From JAVBNW01 sp031551255 (GTDB lineage: Bacteria; Bacillota; Clostridia; Christensenellales; UBA1750): a DNA stretch of 18,468 nt. The notes under the pieces are model-generated. The model saw nothing but the letters and a program-made list of their open reading frames with translations, did no database searches and was not told where the DNA came from. Positions 1 through 7,729 of this stretch are shown here, piece by piece (positions within the stretch are counted from its first letter, which is position 1; every line of letters starts with the position of its first letter). The stretch spans positions 1 through 18,468 of the forward strand of contig JAVBNW010000127.1 of assembly GCA_031551255.1 (NCBI GenBank), in the 5' to 3' direction. The translations under genes were made by a program, and so were the position numbers.

Positions 1-292
1 AAACCGCCTCCGTATCCTTGTCGCGGCGCAGCTCGACGGTCTCTCCAAACGCCCTTGCGCTCTCAGGCACGATCAGCAGCCCGGTTTCTTCGCGCGTCTC
101 CCGCCCAAGGGTCCGGATGTGATCCTCCCCTTCCTCCATGCCGCCGCCGGGGAATTTGCATTCCCCAAACTTTTCGCTGCGCACCATCGCAAGGCGTCCA
201 TTCCTGAAGATGACCGCGCGCACGGCGCGCCTAACGATATGCGGCCAGGACGAATCGTAGTTTGCCGCATCGATTGTAAATAAGTATCGCAT
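1..292 (-). CDS. Nudix hydrolase, 3' end cut by window edge
   Basis: Reading the minus strand from the ATG at 292 gives a protein starting MRYLFTIDAANYDSSWPHIV that stays open to the window edge, so about 97 residues are visible and the C-terminus is missing. Residues about 49-71 form a complete Nudix box of the form GX5EX7REUXEEXGU: a GGG start, the E of EGED, then RETREETGL. These are the residues that bind the divalent metal and carry out hydrolysis of nucleoside-diphosphate-linked substrates in this superfamily. A purine-rich GAGAGGGAG lies about 9 bases before the ATG. The substrate cannot be told from the box alone; MutT-like clean-up of oxidised nucleotides and ADP-ribose or sugar-nucleotide hydrolysis are both possible. 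It lies downstream of rplS on the same strand but is separated from it by a terminator, so it is probably transcribed on its own. Confidence 0.85.
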   Translation of the reverse strand, partial: MRYLFTIDAANYDSSWPHIVRRAVRAVIFRNGRLAMVRSEKFGECKFPGGGMEEGEDHIRTLGRETREETGLLIVPESARAFGETVELRRDKDTEAV

Positions 293-335
293 GGCGCACG
301 CTCCCTCTCGGGTATTCACAACGGCAGTATAAGGC

Positions 336-371
336 ATACAAAAAGAGCCGTCCATGATGAAACGGCTCTTT
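336..371 (-). terminator. Intrinsic terminator after rplS
   Basis: A 10-bp perfect stem (342-351 with 362-371, AAAGAGCCGT/ACGGCTCTTT) has a 10-base loop and continues on the minus strand into TTTTTTG. It lies 27 bases past the rplS stop codon and would end a monocistronic rplS transcript. Confidence 0.85.
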
Positions 372-397
372 CTCTGCCCATGTGTATGCGATCCGGT

Positions 398-745
398 TTA
401 GCGGTCTCTTTCGCGAACTTTGGCCGCCTTGCCAACGCGACCGCGTAGATAGTACAGCTTCGCGCGGCGTACCTTGCCGCGGCGCACGACGGTGATGGAA
501 TCCACGCGCGGGCTGTGCAGAGGGAACGTCCTCTCCACGCCGATGCCGTAGCTCATGCGGCGGACGGTGAACGTTTCGCGTATGGAGCCGTTACGGCGGG
601 CGATGACGATGCCTTCAAACGCCTGCAAGCGCTCGCGGGTACCCTCGACGACCTTCACCTGCACGCGAACCGTGTCGCCAATGCCAAACTCGGGGCGATC
701 GGTGCGTAGCTGTTCGGATTCGATGGCGCGAATGATTTCGGACAT
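398..745 (-). CDS. rplS: 50S ribosomal protein L19
   Basis: The 115-residue product starts MSEIIRAIESEQLRTDRPEF and contains the usual L19 core: FGIGDTVRVQVKVVEGTRER, then LQAFEGIVIARRNGSIRETF, the R(R)MSYGIGVERTFPLHSPR stretch and the basic GKVRRAKLYYLRGRVGKAAK tail. L19 sits at the interface of the 30S and 50S subunits. The length matches the family. The reading frame stays open 22 codons further upstream, but the start at 745 is chosen because AAGGGAG lies 8 bases before it and the family begins there. In many bacteria rplS ends the rpsP-rimM-trmD-rplS operon; here it stands alone with its own near-consensus promoter (817-846), a short leader with a hairpin, and its own terminator. Confidence 0.97.
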   Translation of the reverse strand: MSEIIRAIESEQLRTDRPEFGIGDTVRVQVKVVEGTRERLQAFEGIVIARRNGSIRETFTVRRMSYGIGVERTFPLHSPRVDSITVVRRGKVRRAKLYYLRGRVGKAAKVRERDR

Positions 746-760
746 GATATTTCTCCCTTT

Positions 761-792
761 CTCTGGACGTTCGTGCCCGCATGCGAACAGAG
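761..792 (-). promoter_or_regulatory. Possible L19 leader hairpin
   Basis: Within the roughly 65-base rplS leader, CTCT(G) at 761-765 pairs with (C)AGAG at 788-792, and GTTCG at 769-773 pairs with CGAAC at 784-788. Together they give a bulged hairpin of about nine pairs ending 8 bases before the AAGGGAG ribosome site. Autogenous L19 leader elements are known in Firmicutes. Matching this one to that family is an inference from position and size only, not from a covariance model. Confidence 0.4.
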
Positions 793-816
793 GACCGCCC
801 GATTTGCGCAAAGCGA

Positions 817-846
817 ATTATAACACGCCATGGGCGGACATGTCAA
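817..846 (-). promoter_or_regulatory. Consensus sigma-A promoter for rplS
   Basis: On the minus strand a perfect TTGACA (841-846) and a perfect TATAAT (817-822) are separated by 18 bases. Transcription would start near 810, leaving a leader of about 65 bases before the rplS start at 745. Confidence 0.85.
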
Positions 847-936
847 CGCAGCACGGGCTTCTTATGCGTTTTTCGCTTAGATTTTCACAAATACGAATAA
901 TTTGATGCAAAATATAACTTGAACGACCTGCGCCCC

Positions 937-965
937 TTGCGGCAATACCTGGCGCAGAGTATGAT
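937..965 (+). promoter_or_regulatory. Probable promoter of the oxidoreductase-ThuA pair
   Basis: TTGCGG (937-942) and TATGAT (960-965) are separated by 17 bases. The -10 matches five of six consensus positions and the -35 only three of six. Transcription would start near 972, about 46 bases before the chosen start at 1018, which also argues against the longer TTG-started reading frame beginning at 919. Confidence 0.45.
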
Positions 966-1017
966 GGTACTGGAAAATTGTTTGCCTTTCGTCATTTGGG
1001 TAGCGAGGAGAAGCGGC

Positions 1018-2061
1018 ATGGCAAAAAAGCGTATGGGCATCATCGGCATGGGCGGCATTTCAAATTTGCACGAAGCGGGCATCCAAAAAAGCCCGGATCT
1101 TACCGTTACGGCGGTATGTGAGATCATCCCCGAAAAACTGAAAATGCGCGCAGACAGGCTAGCTCTGCCCGAGAATAGGCGATTCTTGGATTATCGCGAC
1201 CTGATCGCCTGCGAGGACGTAGATGCCGTGAGCATCTGCACCCCGAACGACCGACATTTTGAAATGGCGCGCGCGTGCATTGCCGCAGGCAAGCCCTTCG
1301 CGGTAGAAAAGCCTGTGTGCAACGATCAACATCAGGCAAAGGAACTTGCGGATGCGGTGGGTGGCCTTGCGCATATGGTGTGCTTCTCCTACCGGTTCCA
1401 GCGCGCGGCGCGCTTTGCCAAAGAGTTGATCGCATCCGGCGAGCTGGGACGCATTTACCACATCAACGGCGTGTACTATCAGGATTGGGGCATCGGCCCG
1501 GCCCCGTTGGTATGGCGCTTCGTCAAAAGCGTGGCCGGCTCGGGCGCCTTGGGCGATTTAGGCTGCCACTTGGTAGATCTTGTGCGGTTCGTCACCGGCG
1601 AAGAATTCTTAAGCGTTCAGGCCGATACGGAGACGTTCGTCCATGAACGCAAGCTTCCCGAGGGCGAAGGCACGGGCGCGGTGGACGTGGACGACGCGAT
1701 CAACCTGCTGGCGAGAACCTCCGGCGGAGCGATGGCGAACTTGACGATTTCGCGCTACGGCTTCGGGCGCGGCAACTACCAGCGGCTGGAGATCCACGGC
1801 GAAAAGGGATCGTTACGCTATCGCCTGGAAGCCGACTCGACGCTGGAAATCCTAACCGGAAGCGCGATGCGCCAAGGTCATGCGTTCGCAAATGTGCCGA
1901 TCCCTCCGCGCTATCAGGGCGATCAGATGCAGAGCTTCGCCGACATCCTGCTGGGCAAATCCGACGGGCTGCCCGCCAAGCTCACGGACGGCCATGTCAA
2001 TCAGAGGATCATGGAGGCCGCATTAGAAGCGGCCGAGCGAGGAACCCGTGTCACGCTATAA
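1018..2061 (+). CDS. Gfo/Idh/MocA-family NAD(P)-dependent oxidoreductase
   Basis: A 347-residue protein starting MAKKRMGIIGMGGIS. The glycine-rich GIIGMGGIS turn (residues 7-15) is the Rossmann NAD(P)-binding motif. CTPNDRH (74-80) and AVEKPVC (95-101, with the EKP lysine at about 98) are family hallmarks, as is the GDLGCHLVDLVRF segment (about 179-191), where Asp180 and His184 sit at the usual catalytic positions. Such enzymes oxidise or reduce sugars, inositols or glycosides in the cytoplasm; the exact substrate cannot be read from sequence. The start at 1018 has GAGGAG 6-7 bases upstream. The next gene starts 25 bases after the stop, so the two are an operon. Pairing with a ThuA protein is a recurring arrangement in carbohydrate catabolism and supports a sugar role. 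Confidence 0.9.
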   Translation: MAKKRMGIIGMGGISNLHEAGIQKSPDLTVTAVCEIIPEKLKMRADRLALPENRRFLDYRDLIACEDVDAVSICTPNDRHFEMARACIAAGKPFAVEKPVCNDQHQAKELADAVGGLAHMVCFSYRFQRAARFAKELIASGELGRIYHINGVYYQDWGIGPAPLVWRFVKSVAGSGALGDLGCHLVDLVRFVTGEEFLSVQADTETFVHERKLPEGEGTGAVDVDDAINLLARTSGGAMANLTISRYGFGRGNYQRLEIHGEKGSLRYRLEADSTLEILTGSAMRQGHAFANVPIPPRYQGDQMQSFADILLGKSDGLPAKLTDGHVNQRIMEAALEAAERGTRVTL

Positions 2062-2086
2062 ATACAAAACGAAGGGGAGGATCGAC

Positions 2087-2827
2087 ATGGCACAGCTGCC
2101 GATTCGCATAACCGTATGGAATGAAAACGAGCACGAAAAGACATCCGAAGAGGTGCGCAAAGTCTACCCCGAGGGCATTCACGGCGCCATCGCCGGGTTC
2201 CTGGGCAAAGACCCAAATCTTCTCGTGCGCACCGCCACGCTGGACATGCCCGAGCACGGCCTTACTAAGGAAGTGCTCGACGACACCGACGTGCTCACTT
2301 GGTGGGGGCATATGGCGCACCAGAAGGTATCCGACGAAATCGTCGAGCGCGTAGTAAGGCGCGTCAATGCCGGTATGGGTCTCATCGTGCTGCACTCCGG
2401 CCACGCATCCAAGGTGTTTTCGCGGCTGACCGGCACCGAGACGGGGCGCCTGAGGTGGCGCGAAAACAACGAGCGCTCGCGGCTGTGGACCGTCGCGCCC
2501 GGCCACCCCATTGTAGACGGCGTGCCGGACACCTTCGTCATCCCCGCCGAGGAAACGTATGGCGAGCCCTTCGGCATCCCCGAGCCGGACAGGCTGATTT
2601 TCATCTCGTGGTCCCCCGGCGGCGAGGTGTTCCGTTCGGGCTGCTGCTTCGTGCGCGGGGCCGGGCACATCTTCTACTTCCAGCCCGGGCATGAAACCTT
2701 CCCGAGCTACTACATCCCCGAGGTTCAAAAAGTCATCGCCAATGCGGTGTACTGGGCCTCACCCACCCGCCGCGGCTCGCTGCACCTAAGCCTTGGCGAG
2801 CCCAACGGCGCGGGGCTTGAGGGCTAA
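2087..2827 (+). CDS. ThuA-like domain protein (trehalose-utilization family)
   Basis: A 246-residue protein starting MAQLPIRITVWNENEHEKTS, with the usual ThuA fold landmarks: VWNENEH near the N-terminus, VLTWWGHMAHQKV (about residues 68-80), GLIVLHSGHASKVF (about 97-110) and GHIFYFQPGHETFPSYY near the C-terminus. ThuA proteins resemble class I glutamine amidotransferases and take part in sugar use (named for trehalose/maltose use in rhizobia), but their biochemical reaction is poorly defined. The start is set by GGGGAGG 6 bases upstream; an in-frame GTG at 2048 lies inside the preceding gene and has no ribosome site. The gene is cotranscribed with the oxidoreductase in front of it. Confidence 0.88.
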   Translation: MAQLPIRITVWNENEHEKTSEEVRKVYPEGIHGAIAGFLGKDPNLLVRTATLDMPEHGLTKEVLDDTDVLTWWGHMAHQKVSDEIVERVVRRVNAGMGLIVLHSGHASKVFSRLTGTETGRLRWRENNERSRLWTVAPGHPIVDGVPDTFVIPAEETYGEPFGIPEPDRLIFISWSPGGEVFRSGCCFVRGAGHIFYFQPGHETFPSYYIPEVQKVIANAVYWASPTRRGSLHLSLGEPNGAGLEG

Positions 2828-2844
2828 TCATTAATTATTGGTTT

Positions 2845-2875
2845 AAAAAAGAGTCCGGCGCAATGCGCCGGACTC
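2845..2875 (-). terminator. Strong minus-strand terminator, part of the 649-bp block
   Basis: GAGTCCGGCGC (2851-2861) pairs perfectly with GCGCCGGACTC (2865-2875) across a 3-base loop. On the minus strand this is followed by TTTTTT (2845-2850), which makes a textbook intrinsic terminator for RNA arriving from the ilvA side. On the plus strand no T-run follows, so it is weak or inactive for the ThuA operon, although the hairpin could still protect that mRNA end. Its right arm overlaps the left inverted repeat of the adjoining block. Confidence 0.8.
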
Positions 2876-3512
2876 AGATTGATGACAAAGTCAGCAGAGG
2901 AGAAGAAAGAGGCAGAAGCCGGAGAAGGCCTTGTATAGTCGTCCAACCCCAAAACCAGCACATGCGAGCGGATCTTTTCCCGCATGGCGGCGTCGAACTC
3001 CAGTCAGCGTAGCTGCCGGCTACGCCTCCTTGCCCTGCGAAAAATCTCTCGCTCGTCTGCACCGCTTTTGAAGTTGGGCGACTATATTATGCGTTCCTTT
3101 CCGGGGCGCCGGGCCGAGGCCCCTTGGAAAGAGCCGGAGGGTGGCCAGAGCCGTGCGCGCCGAAGGCGCAAACCGACACGGCGCAAGGCCAGCCGAGGCC
3201 CCCGACAAGCCGAAAGTTTGGTGGGGTAGAGTAGCGACCCGCGGCAATCGACGTTAGGAGATTGGCCGTGGGCACTCGCAAACTGCAAGGTTGTATAGCC
3301 GCAGGCTCATACCTGCCGGTATGCAAGTCCGGCCGGAAATGACGCAGGGCGAGGTGATTCCAGAGGGATCACCTTTGCAAAGGGTCATCCTGCGCGATGC
3401 CGGATTGCTTCATCTTCAATACATTCAAGCAATCCGGCATGCAGTTTCCACTTCTAGGACTTGCACGCCGCGATGACAAACCGCAGTTTGTCATCGCGCT
3501 GAGTCCGGCGCA
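2864..3512. repeat. 649-bp hairpin-rich non-coding block with 26-bp terminal inverted repeats
   Basis: The ends are inverted copies of each other: 2864-2889 and 3487-3512 share 14 identical bases (TGCGCCGGACTCAG), a 3-base mismatch, and 9 identical bases (GATGACAAA). Inside are many perfect or near-perfect stems: 2934-2947/3073-3086 (14 pairs, one G-T), 3007-3013/3019-3025, 3098-3107/3119-3130, 3142-3146/3187-3191 enclosing 3150-3155/3177-3182 and 3157-3161/3165-3169, 3238-3249/3260-3272, 3322-3330/3457-3465 enclosing 3397-3410/3427-3440 (14 pairs), and 3469-3480/3487-3498 (12 pairs). No convincing coding frame is present. It could be a small non-autonomous mobile element, a composite of palindromic repeats, or a large structured RNA. 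No target-site duplication is clear. Confidence 0.6.
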
Positions 3513-3529
3513 ATGCCATGCGAGGGGCT

Positions 3530-4732
3530 TTACGCCATGATCCGATAGTCTCTTTCGGAAAGGATCGTGCGCAAAAGCAGCGCATGGGCCCGGTCGCGCG
3601 TCTCGAGCTCGAGCTCGACCACCGTCGATCCGATGGCGACATCGGCGCGCAGCCGATCGTGGGAAACGGCCACGACATTCGCCCCGGTTTCACTGACGAC
3701 ATCCAGTAGCGCGCCGAGTTGCCCCGGGCGGTCGAGCACCAGCACCTTCACCGACATCTTGCGCCCCGCCTTCACCAGGCCCTTGTCGATGATGCGCGCG
3801 ATCATCGTAGAATCGATGTTGCCCCCGGAAAGAAGCGCCATGGTCTTTCGGCCCTTGATGGGCGCCCTGCCGTACAGCGCCGCGGCGAAGGAGGCCGCGC
3901 CCGCGCCCTCGGTAACGATCTTCGCACGCTCGAGCAGGTAGAGCATCGCCGAGGCGATCTCCCCGTCGTCCACGGTGACGACGCCCTTGAGATACTCCCT
4001 ACACAATGCATAGGTCAAGTCTCCCGGGGTTTTTACGGCGATGCCGTCGGCGATCGTCGCGGCGGAGGCAAGCGTCACCGGTCTCCCGGCCTTGAACGAT
4101 GCGAGCATGGACGCCGCACCCTCCGGCTCCACGCCATACACCTTGCACGCCGGCATGAGCTCGTGCATGGCCAACGCAACCCCCGCCGCCAAACCTCCTC
4201 CGCCCACCGGCACGAGCAGCATCTCAAGATCCGGAGCTTGCTGGGCGATCTCCAGCGCGATCGTTCCCTGACCTGCGACGATCGCCGCGTCGTCAAAGGG
4301 GTGGATAAACGTCGCACCCGTCGCGTTGCGCAGGTCGATCGCGTGCGCATACGCGTCGTCGTATACCTCTCCGTGCAAAATTATGTGCGCGCCATAGCCT
4401 TCTACTGCGGCGATCTTCATCAGCGGAGCGTTTTTCGGCATAACGATCGTACAATCCACTCCCAGCCGTTTTGCGGCCTTGGCAACCCCCTGCGCATGAT
4501 TGCCCGCCGATGCCGCGATGACGCCGTGCGCCCGCTCGTCGTCTGAAAGCATAAGCATGCGGTTAAAAGCCCCACGGGCCTTGAAAGAGCCGGTCGTCTG
4601 GAGCGATTCGGCCTTGACCAGCAGCGTGCCGCCGTCGGGCAGGGCAACTTCGGCCACGTCCGTTCTGTGGATGTGTGGGGCGATGCGCTCCATCGCGACG
4701 CGCACGTCACCAGGCGTTACGGTGCTCGGCAT
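3530..4732 (-). CDS. ilvA: Threonine ammonia-lyase with C-terminal ACT domain
   Basis: A 400-residue PLP enzyme that deaminates threonine to 2-oxobutyrate and ammonia, the first step toward isoleucine or of threonine catabolism. The PLP lysine is in TTGSFKARGAFN (Lys51). SAGNHAQGVA (about 75-84) is the substrate-binding loop, VPVGGGGLAAGVA is the glycine-rich phosphate loop, and LLSGGNIDS holds the late conserved serine/glycine turn. From about residue 325 a single ACT domain (VKVLVLDRPGQLGALLDVV) suggests feedback control by an amino acid. This size and single ACT domain match the shorter TdcB/IlvA type, so a catabolic role is possible. AAGGGAGG lies 7 bases before the ATG at 4732; an ATG at 4738 is too close to it. 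The frame is open upstream to 4936 but overlaps the opp terminator there. Confidence 0.92.
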   Translation of the reverse strand: MPSTVTPGDVRVAMERIAPHIHRTDVAEVALPDGGTLLVKAESLQTTGSFKARGAFNRMLMLSDDERAHGVIAASAGNHAQGVAKAAKRLGVDCTIVMPKNAPLMKIAAVEGYGAHIILHGEVYDDAYAHAIDLRNATGATFIHPFDDAAIVAGQGTIALEIAQQAPDLEMLLVPVGGGGLAAGVALAMHELMPACKVYGVEPEGAASMLASFKAGRPVTLASAATIADGIAVKTPGDLTYALCREYLKGVVTVDDGEIASAMLYLLERAKIVTEGAGAASFAAALYGRAPIKGRKTMALLSGGNIDSTMIARIIDKGLVKAGRKMSVKVLVLDRPGQLGALLDVVSETGANVVAVSHDRLRADVAIGSTVVELELETRDRAHALLLRTILSERDYRIMA

Positions 4733-4898
4733 ATACATTCCTCCCTTGCCGCAGGTATGCCCGAAAACAGGCGGAACTATCCGCAATGCTCCGGGCTTGC
4801 TTCTCTTAGCCTCTTTTATCGTTACGCATGGAAAAGCAAAAAATCCATCGTAGCGCATAACGGATAAAAATATGCTGATCTTGCGAATATGCGCTAAC

Positions 4899-4932
4899 AA
4901 AAAAGCAGGGGCCGAACGCTTCCGGCCCCTGC
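4899..4932 (-). terminator. Intrinsic terminator of the opp operon
   Basis: A 10-bp perfect stem (4905-4914 with 4923-4932, GCAGGGGCCG/CGGCCCCTGC) with an 8-base loop continues on the minus strand into TTTTTTG. It sits 18 bases beyond the oppA stop codon and upstream of the ilvA start, so it separates the two transcription units. Confidence 0.9.
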
Positions 4933-4950
4933 ACAACCAAGCGGTTAATC

Positions 4951-6588
4951 CTACTGTGCTTTTTCGACGTAGGCGTTCTCGAGATACACCTGGCCCAGCG
5001 GGTTGGTGCGGATGCCCTTGAGGGTATCCTTAAACAGCATTTCCTTGTTGTAGAAGTAGATCGGCGCGGTGGCATAGTCGGCCATCAGGATATCTTCGGC
5101 CTGGTGCAGCTTAGCGAAGTGACCCGCGGTATCCGGATCGGCCATCGCGTCGAGCAGCGCCTTGTCGTACGCCTCGGAGTTGTACTTGGTGTCGTTGTTG
5201 CCCGAGGACGTCATGTACAGCGAAAGCATGGTGTAGGGGCTGTTGTAGTCGGCAATCCAGCCGTTGCGGGCGATCTGATAGTCGCCAGCGCGGCGCGTGG
5301 CCGTCATAACCGACCAGTCGAGCGAGGCGATAGTTACGTTCACGCCCAGAGCCTCTTTCCACATGTTCTGAAGCGCCTCGGCGATCAGCTGGTGGGTGCT
5401 GTTGGTGTTGTAGATGTACTCGACCGCCGGGAAGCCTTCGCCGCCCGGGTAGCCCGCATCGGCGAGCGCCTGCTGGGCTTCGGCCTTGCGCGTCTCGTAA
5501 TCGGTGCTCAGGTACGGGTTGGCGTTCTTGTAGAACTCGCTGCCGTCGCCGTCTTTGAAGCCCGGGCCGATGAAGGAGTACGCGGGCAGCACGAGGCCGC
5601 GGCGCAGCGTGTTGGCGATATACTCGGTATCGATGGCTTTGACGAACGCCTCGCGAACCTTAATGTTGTCAAACGGGGCCTGCTGCACCTGCATGCTTAC
5701 GTAGTAGGTGCCCAGCTGGGGAACCGCGTGCCAGATGCCTTCCGCGCGGATGGAGTCGAGCTCATCCATCGGGTAGCCCTGCGCATAGTCCAGCTCGTCG
5801 GCGCGAAGCGCTGCTAGGATGGCGGTGTCGTCGTCCATGAGCTTGAAGATGATCTTATCGTTGCGGACGTTGGCCTTATTCCAGTAGTTGGGGTTCTTGA
5901 CCAACACGAGCTCGGAATCGTGCGTCCAGCTCTCCATCATGTACATGCCGTTGGTCACATACGTCTTGGGGTCCTGCGTCCAGGCTGCCCCGTTGGCCTC
6001 GATGATATCGCGGCGAACCGGCGAAATGGCCGCAAACGCGGAGATCTCAAGGTTGAAGGGAACGGGGTACTGCATCACGCACTCGAGCGTCTTGTCGTCG
6101 ATAACGGTGACGCCCAGCTCTTCGGGCGCGGCGGTTCCTTCGAACACTTCCAGGCCCTTATAGAAGAACTGGCCGATATCCGCGGCGTAGGGGGCTGCGA
6201 CATCGGCATCGCACAAGCGCTCAATCGCATAGGCGAAGTCGTCGGCTTTCACAGGCTGGCCGTCCGACCACTTGTTGTCGCGGATTTTGAAGGTGTACAC
6301 CTGATAATCCACGCCGTCGATGTTGCGCGTGGAGACCTCGTAGCTCTCCGCGCCGCCCACTTCGAGGCCCTCGGACATTACGCCCGTGGGAACGATCAGC
6401 GTCTCAAACAGATGCGCAAAGTAAATCGAGCCGTCCAGAGACGAGTTCATCGTCGGGTCCAGCGTCTCGGGCTCGGATGCGACGCAAGCGGTGATGACGT
6501 TATTGCCGCCGCCTCCGGATCCCGAGCAGCCCGCCGCGAAGCCCATCAGCATCAGCGCGGCAACCGCGAGAGATAGATACTTCTTCAT
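4951..6588 (-). CDS. oppA: Oligopeptide ABC transporter, substrate-binding lipoprotein
   Basis: A 545-residue SBP_bac_5-family protein that binds peptides outside the membrane and hands them to the OppBC channel. The N-terminus MKKYLSLAVAALMLMGFAAGC is a lipoprotein signal with the lipid-carrying Cys21, followed by a Ser/Gly linker (SGSGGGGNN). The mature part opens with the family motif ASEPETLDPTMNSSLDG. Later landmarks are YTFKIRDNKWSDGQPVKADDF (about residues 92-112) and the NPNYWNK stretch. The ATG at 6588 has AGGAG about 11 bases upstream; an in-frame GTG at 6600 overlaps that ribosome site and is rejected. The gene is last in the opp operon, 166 bases after oppF, a gap containing a possible extra promoter that could raise binding-protein output. 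Peptide is the most likely ligand, but related proteins carry nickel or other solutes. Confidence 0.92.
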   Translation of the reverse strand: MKKYLSLAVAALMLMGFAAGCSGSGGGGNNVITACVASEPETLDPTMNSSLDGSIYFAHLFETLIVPTGVMSEGLEVGGAESYEVSTRNIDGVDYQVYTFKIRDNKWSDGQPVKADDFAYAIERLCDADVAAPYAADIGQFFYKGLEVFEGTAAPEELGVTVIDDKTLECVMQYPVPFNLEISAFAAISPVRRDIIEANGAAWTQDPKTYVTNGMYMMESWTHDSELVLVKNPNYWNKANVRNDKIIFKLMDDDTAILAALRADELDYAQGYPMDELDSIRAEGIWHAVPQLGTYYVSMQVQQAPFDNIKVREAFVKAIDTEYIANTLRRGLVLPAYSFIGPGFKDGDGSEFYKNANPYLSTDYETRKAEAQQALADAGYPGGEGFPAVEYIYNTNSTHQLIAEALQNMWKEALGVNVTIASLDWSVMTATRRAGDYQIARNGWIADYNSPYTMLSLYMTSSGNNDTKYNSEAYDKALLDAMADPDTAGHFAKLHQAEDILMADYATAPIYFYNKEMLFKDTLKGIRTNPLGQVYLENAYVEKAQ

Positions 6589-6668
6589 AGTAGAGGACAC
6601 TCCTTTTTTCCCTTTTCTCTTTCCGGTTTTCTATGGCAGAACGCATTGCGCTACCATACACCCTAAAG

Positions 6669-6677
6669 TATATACCA
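6669..6677 (-). promoter_or_regulatory. Possible extended -10 promoter for oppA
   Basis: In the 166-base AT-rich gap between oppF and oppA the minus strand carries TGG-TATATA (6669-6677), an extended -10 type element, with no good -35. It would start transcription about 75 bases before oppA. The call is tentative. Confidence 0.3.
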
Positions 6678-6754
6678 TAATAAAAGCAAAAGCACGCACA
6701 TAAACCTGGTTTTCAACGAAAAATCAAACAAAACTCAACACTTAAGCCTTACGA

Positions 6755-7729
6755 TTACCAACCTTGCGTAACTTTGTGGCACGCGCAGTAGTGGCCGGGC
6801 GTCACTTCGGCATAAGCCGGCGCTTCGGCCGCGCAGATGTCGCGCGCGTACGGGCAGCGCGTGCGGAAGCGGCAGCCGGACGGCATATCGATGGGGCTTG
6901 GCACGTCGCCCTCGAGCACGATGCGGCGGCGCTCGCGGCTGAGCTTCGGGTCGGGGATCGGAATGGCCGACAAAAGCGCCTGCGTATACGGGTGCATGGG
7001 CTCGCGGTACAATTCGCTTGACGATGCGAGCTCCACCAAGGCGCCCAGGTACATCACGCCCACGCGCTGGGAAATATGCCGAACGACCGACAGATCGTGA
7101 GCGATAAATAGATACGTAAGCCCGATTTTTTGCTGAAGCTCCATCAGCATGTTGATGACCTGCGCCTGAATGGAGACATCCAGCGCGGAAATCGGCTCGT
7201 CGCACACGATGAATTCGGGCTTGACCGCCATGGCGCGGGCGATGGAGATGCGCTGGCGCTGGCCTCCGGAAAACTCGTGCGGATAGCGGTTCATGTGCTC
7301 GGTGTTGAGTCCCACCAGCGCAAGCTGCTCCACGATCATGCGCTCGCGCTCTTTTTTATTATCCGTAACGCGGTGGATATCCAGCGGCTCGCCCACGATA
7401 TCGCCCACCGTCATGCGCGGGTTCAGCGAAGCATAAGGGTCCTGGAAGATGATCTGCATGCGGCGGCGATAGGGAAGCATTTTCTTCTTCGTAATGTCTT
7501 CGCCCTCCAGCAAAATGTTGCCGGATGTAGGCTCGTACAGGCGGATCAACGTGCGGCCTACGGTAGATTTTCCGCAGCCGGATTCGCCCACCAGCCCAAG
7601 GGTCTCCCCCTTTTCGATAGCAAAGGAGATGCCGTCCACCGCCTTGACGGTGCGCTTTGCAAAACCCTTGCCCTTGATGGGGAAGTATTTTTTCAAATCT
7701 TTAACTTCGATCAGCGGAGCGTTGCTCAC
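6755..7729 (-). CDS. oppF: Oligopeptide ABC transporter ATP-binding protein OppF
   Basis: A 324-residue ATPase that powers peptide import together with OppD. It shows Walker A GESGCGKST (about residues 48-56), the Q-loop IIFQDPYASLNP, the signature FSGGQRQRISIARAM, Walker B FIVCDEPISALD and the H-loop IAHDLSVVRH. The C-terminal oligopeptide/dipeptide extension (PLYREPMHPYTQ-type region, DMPSGCRFRTRCPYARDIC) carries the cysteine cluster that in related importers binds an iron-sulfur cluster. Translation begins at a GTG that overlaps the oppD stop as GTGA, which is translational coupling; GGAAGGGG lies about a dozen bases upstream inside oppD. The order B-C-D-F-A is a known variant of the opp operon. 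Confidence 0.94.
   Translation of the reverse strand: MSNAPLIEVKDLKKYFPIKGKGFAKRTVKAVDGISFAIEKGETLGLVGESGCGKSTVGRTLIRLYEPTSGNILLEGEDITKKKMLPYRRRMQIIFQDPYASLNPRMTVGDIVGEPLDIHRVTDNKKERERMIVEQLALVGLNTEHMNRYPHEFSGGQRQRISIARAMAVKPEFIVCDEPISALDVSIQAQVINMLMELQQKIGLTYLFIAHDLSVVRHISQRVGVMYLGALVELASSSELYREPMHPYTQALLSAIPIPDPKLSRERRRIVLEGDVPSPIDMPSGCRFRTRCPYARDICAAEAPAYAEVTPGHYCACHKVTQGW

Noticed and set aside
2890..3486. tRNA, tmRNA, RNase P or CRISPR array in the 649-bp block
   Set aside because: No tRNA cloverleaf with T-loop and anticodon, no conserved RNase P or tmRNA cores, and no regularly spaced direct repeats were found; the structure is made of unrelated hairpins.
4733..4936. 68-residue N-terminal extension of threonine ammonia-lyase
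   Set aside because: It would run through the opp terminator and past a strong ribosome site at the family start; the extension has no family similarity.
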